From Desulfovibrionaceae bacterium (GTDB lineage Bacteria > Desulfobacterota > Desulfovibrionia > Desulfovibrionales > Desulfovibrionaceae): a stretch of 6,425 nucleotides of DNA. Numbering within the stretch: the first letter of the stretch is position 1; each line of letters begins with the position of its first letter. Both the position numbers and the translations under genes were made by a program. Below are positions 5,699-6,425 of this stretch, one piece after another. Below the pieces are notes generated by a model, which saw only the letters and a list, made by a program, of their open reading frames with translations, was not told the DNA's origin and ran no database searches. Where the stretch lies: the NCBI GenBank assembly GCA_009783115.1, contig WRHT01000087.1:1-6425 (forward strand), given 5' to 3'.

Positions 5699-6043
5699 AT
5701 GAAAAAAATCTGTCTTGCATTATTGTTTCTGTTTGCTTTGCCAAGTAACGCATTTGCATACGATGTGATGTTTAATACGAAAAGTCGTATTTATCATACG
5801 CCTTCATGCGGATGGGCTCGTAAATGTACTAAAAATTGCATAAAGATTGACCACACGCAAGCCCAACAAAGAGGCGGCGTTCCTTGCAAAGTTTGTGGGG
5901 GAGTAAAAATGAGTGGCAATTCCAAAAATCTAAACGGTGGTTATGCAAAAACAGAAAACAGGACCCGAATTGGTCCCTACCTATGGCCGGCCCCGAATCA
6001 GGCCCAACCTGACCCTGGCAAAGGCCATGAGCCTCGGATGTGA
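5699..6043 (+). CDS. Secreted cysteine-rich Ada-like metal-binding protein
   Basis: This 114-residue protein starts with a classic Sec signal peptide: MKK, a hydrophobic core ICLALLFLFALP and a cleavage site after SNAFA (residue 20), so it is probably periplasmic or exported. The mature part resembles the zinc-binding domain of Ada-type proteins (PF02805-like): FNTKSRIYHTPSCGW (25-39), C43 and C47, then GGVPCKVCGG (59-68). H33, C37, C63 and C66 are candidate metal ligands. The Pro-rich tail from about residue 88 is GC-richer than the rest and looks added. No methyltransferase domain is present, so it is not Ada itself. AAGGAG at 5687-5692 lies 6 nt before the ATG at 5699. The stop is 18 nt before the TacA start, so the TA pair may share its transcript. 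Confidence 0.85.
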   Translation: MKKICLALLFLFALPSNAFAYDVMFNTKSRIYHTPSCGWARKCTKNCIKIDHTQAQQRGGVPCKVCGGVKMSGNSKNLNGGYAKTENRTRIGPYLWPAPNQAQPDPGKGHEPRM

Positions 6044-6061
6044 TGAAGGAGGGTATTGATT

Positions 6062-6367
6062 ATGTCCTTAAGCAAGTCCGACAACCCCACAGTCCGTTTA
6101 GATGCCCGCATCCCCCTCCATATCAAGAAGAACCTGGTCACGGCCGCCGCCCTTTCCGGCCGTAGTCAGACCGATTTTCTCATCACCGCCGTCAACGAGG
6201 CGGCGCAAAAAGTCATTGCCGAACACAGCCTGATTACTCTCTGCTTGGAAGACCAGGAAGCCTTGGCCAAGGCTCTGCTGGATGAAAACGCGCCCTCGGA
6301 CGGACAACGGTGGGGCAGATTACGAAAAGCTCTCTCTCGGCATTCTCATGAAGTGGACAGCCGATGA
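6062..6367 (+). CDS. tacA: TacA-family (DUF1778) antitoxin
   Basis: This 101-residue protein is the antitoxin of a type II pair whose toxin is an acetyltransferase. The N-terminal ribbon-helix-helix is visible: strand TVRLDARIP (10-18), helices IKKNLVTAAALSGRSQTDFL and the following segment to about 54. The C-terminal toxin-binding part holds LCLEDQEALAKALLDE (60-75), close to the LSLEDQEAF signature of the family. The ATG at 6062 has AAGGAGGG at 6046-6053; a TTG two codons upstream is less well spaced. Its TGA overlaps the next ATG (ATGA), the normal TacAT arrangement. By family, TacA represses the operon with TacT and blocks its acetylation of aminoacyl-tRNA. Confidence 0.9.
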   Translation: MSLSKSDNPTVRLDARIPLHIKKNLVTAAALSGRSQTDFLITAVNEAAQKVIAEHSLITLCLEDQEALAKALLDENAPSDGQRWGRLRKALSRHSHEVDSR

Positions 6368-6425
6368 CTTTGAGGCACATTCGCCTGGAACCTTTTTCCT
6401 TCGAGCCGGGCCTCCACGACTGTTC
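6364..6425 (+). CDS. GNAT-family toxin (TacT-like), N-terminal fragment
   Basis: Twenty-one residues are visible before the window ends, starting at the ATG that overlaps the TacA stop by 4 nt. The sequence MTLRHIRLEPFSFEPGLHDC matches the usual opening of DUF1778-linked acetyltransferases (R-LEPLS...HD-S-F-CG). The acetyl-CoA binding core lies beyond the window. By family it should acetylate the amino group of charged tRNAs and stop translation. Identity rests mainly on the position after TacA. Confidence 0.75.
   Translation, partial: MTLRHIRLEPFSFEPGLHDC

Noticed and set aside
1..6425. CRISPR array, tRNA or rRNA genes
   Set aside because: No regularly spaced repeats, cloverleaf-like sequence or rRNA signature was seen on either strand.

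Overview
The window reads as accessory DNA from a Gram-negative bacterium. The two-gene core at 928-3766 has moderately high GC, and a GC-poorer insertion-scarred zone follows it. A proteobacterium of the Desulfovibrio-like kind is my best guess from protein style and toxin-antitoxin families, but no marker gene fixes the lineage.

Layout, left to right. At 91-752 is a complete type II toxin-antitoxin (TA) pair: a Phd/YefM-type antitoxin and a VapC PIN-domain RNase with a TTG start that overlaps the antitoxin stop. At 928-3766 is a tight two-gene operon: a MoxR-type AAA+ ATPase and, 4 nt later, a 592-residue protein with metallopeptidase and von Willebrand A (VWA) domains of the DUF2201 type. 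This second protein carries two tandem copies of the zincin domain. The second has an intact HExxH; in the first the catalytic Glu is replaced by Cys. An intact MIDAS domain follows.

At 3867-4324 is a RelE-superfamily toxin gene (PF06296-like). Its near-consensus promoter places the transcription start at about the ATG, and a 9-bp inverted repeat brackets the -10 box. Its last residues are replaced by sequence from a 5'-truncated IS110-family transposase (4242-4964), and its expected antitoxin is missing. After the transposase remnant come an inverted pair of a dispersed-repeat type (4965-5063) and short repeats.

At 5199-5531 a small DUF6166-type gene lies on the minus strand. It diverges from a gene at 5699-6043 for a secreted, cysteine-rich Ada-like metal-binding protein, which has a four-codon leader ORF in front. 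The window closes with a TacA-type (DUF1778) antitoxin at 6062-6367 and the first 21 codons of its GNAT toxin, TacT-like, which runs off the end.

Functionally this is a toxin-antitoxin-rich island (one VapBC, one orphaned RelE-like toxin, one TacAT) surrounding an ATPase/metallopeptidase cassette. The MoxR ATPase probably works on, or through, the VWA partner: MoxR proteins generally pair with VWA proteins to remodel complexes or insert metal cofactors. The substrate cannot be inferred here. The item most worth following is the internally duplicated, half-inactivated metallopeptidase.
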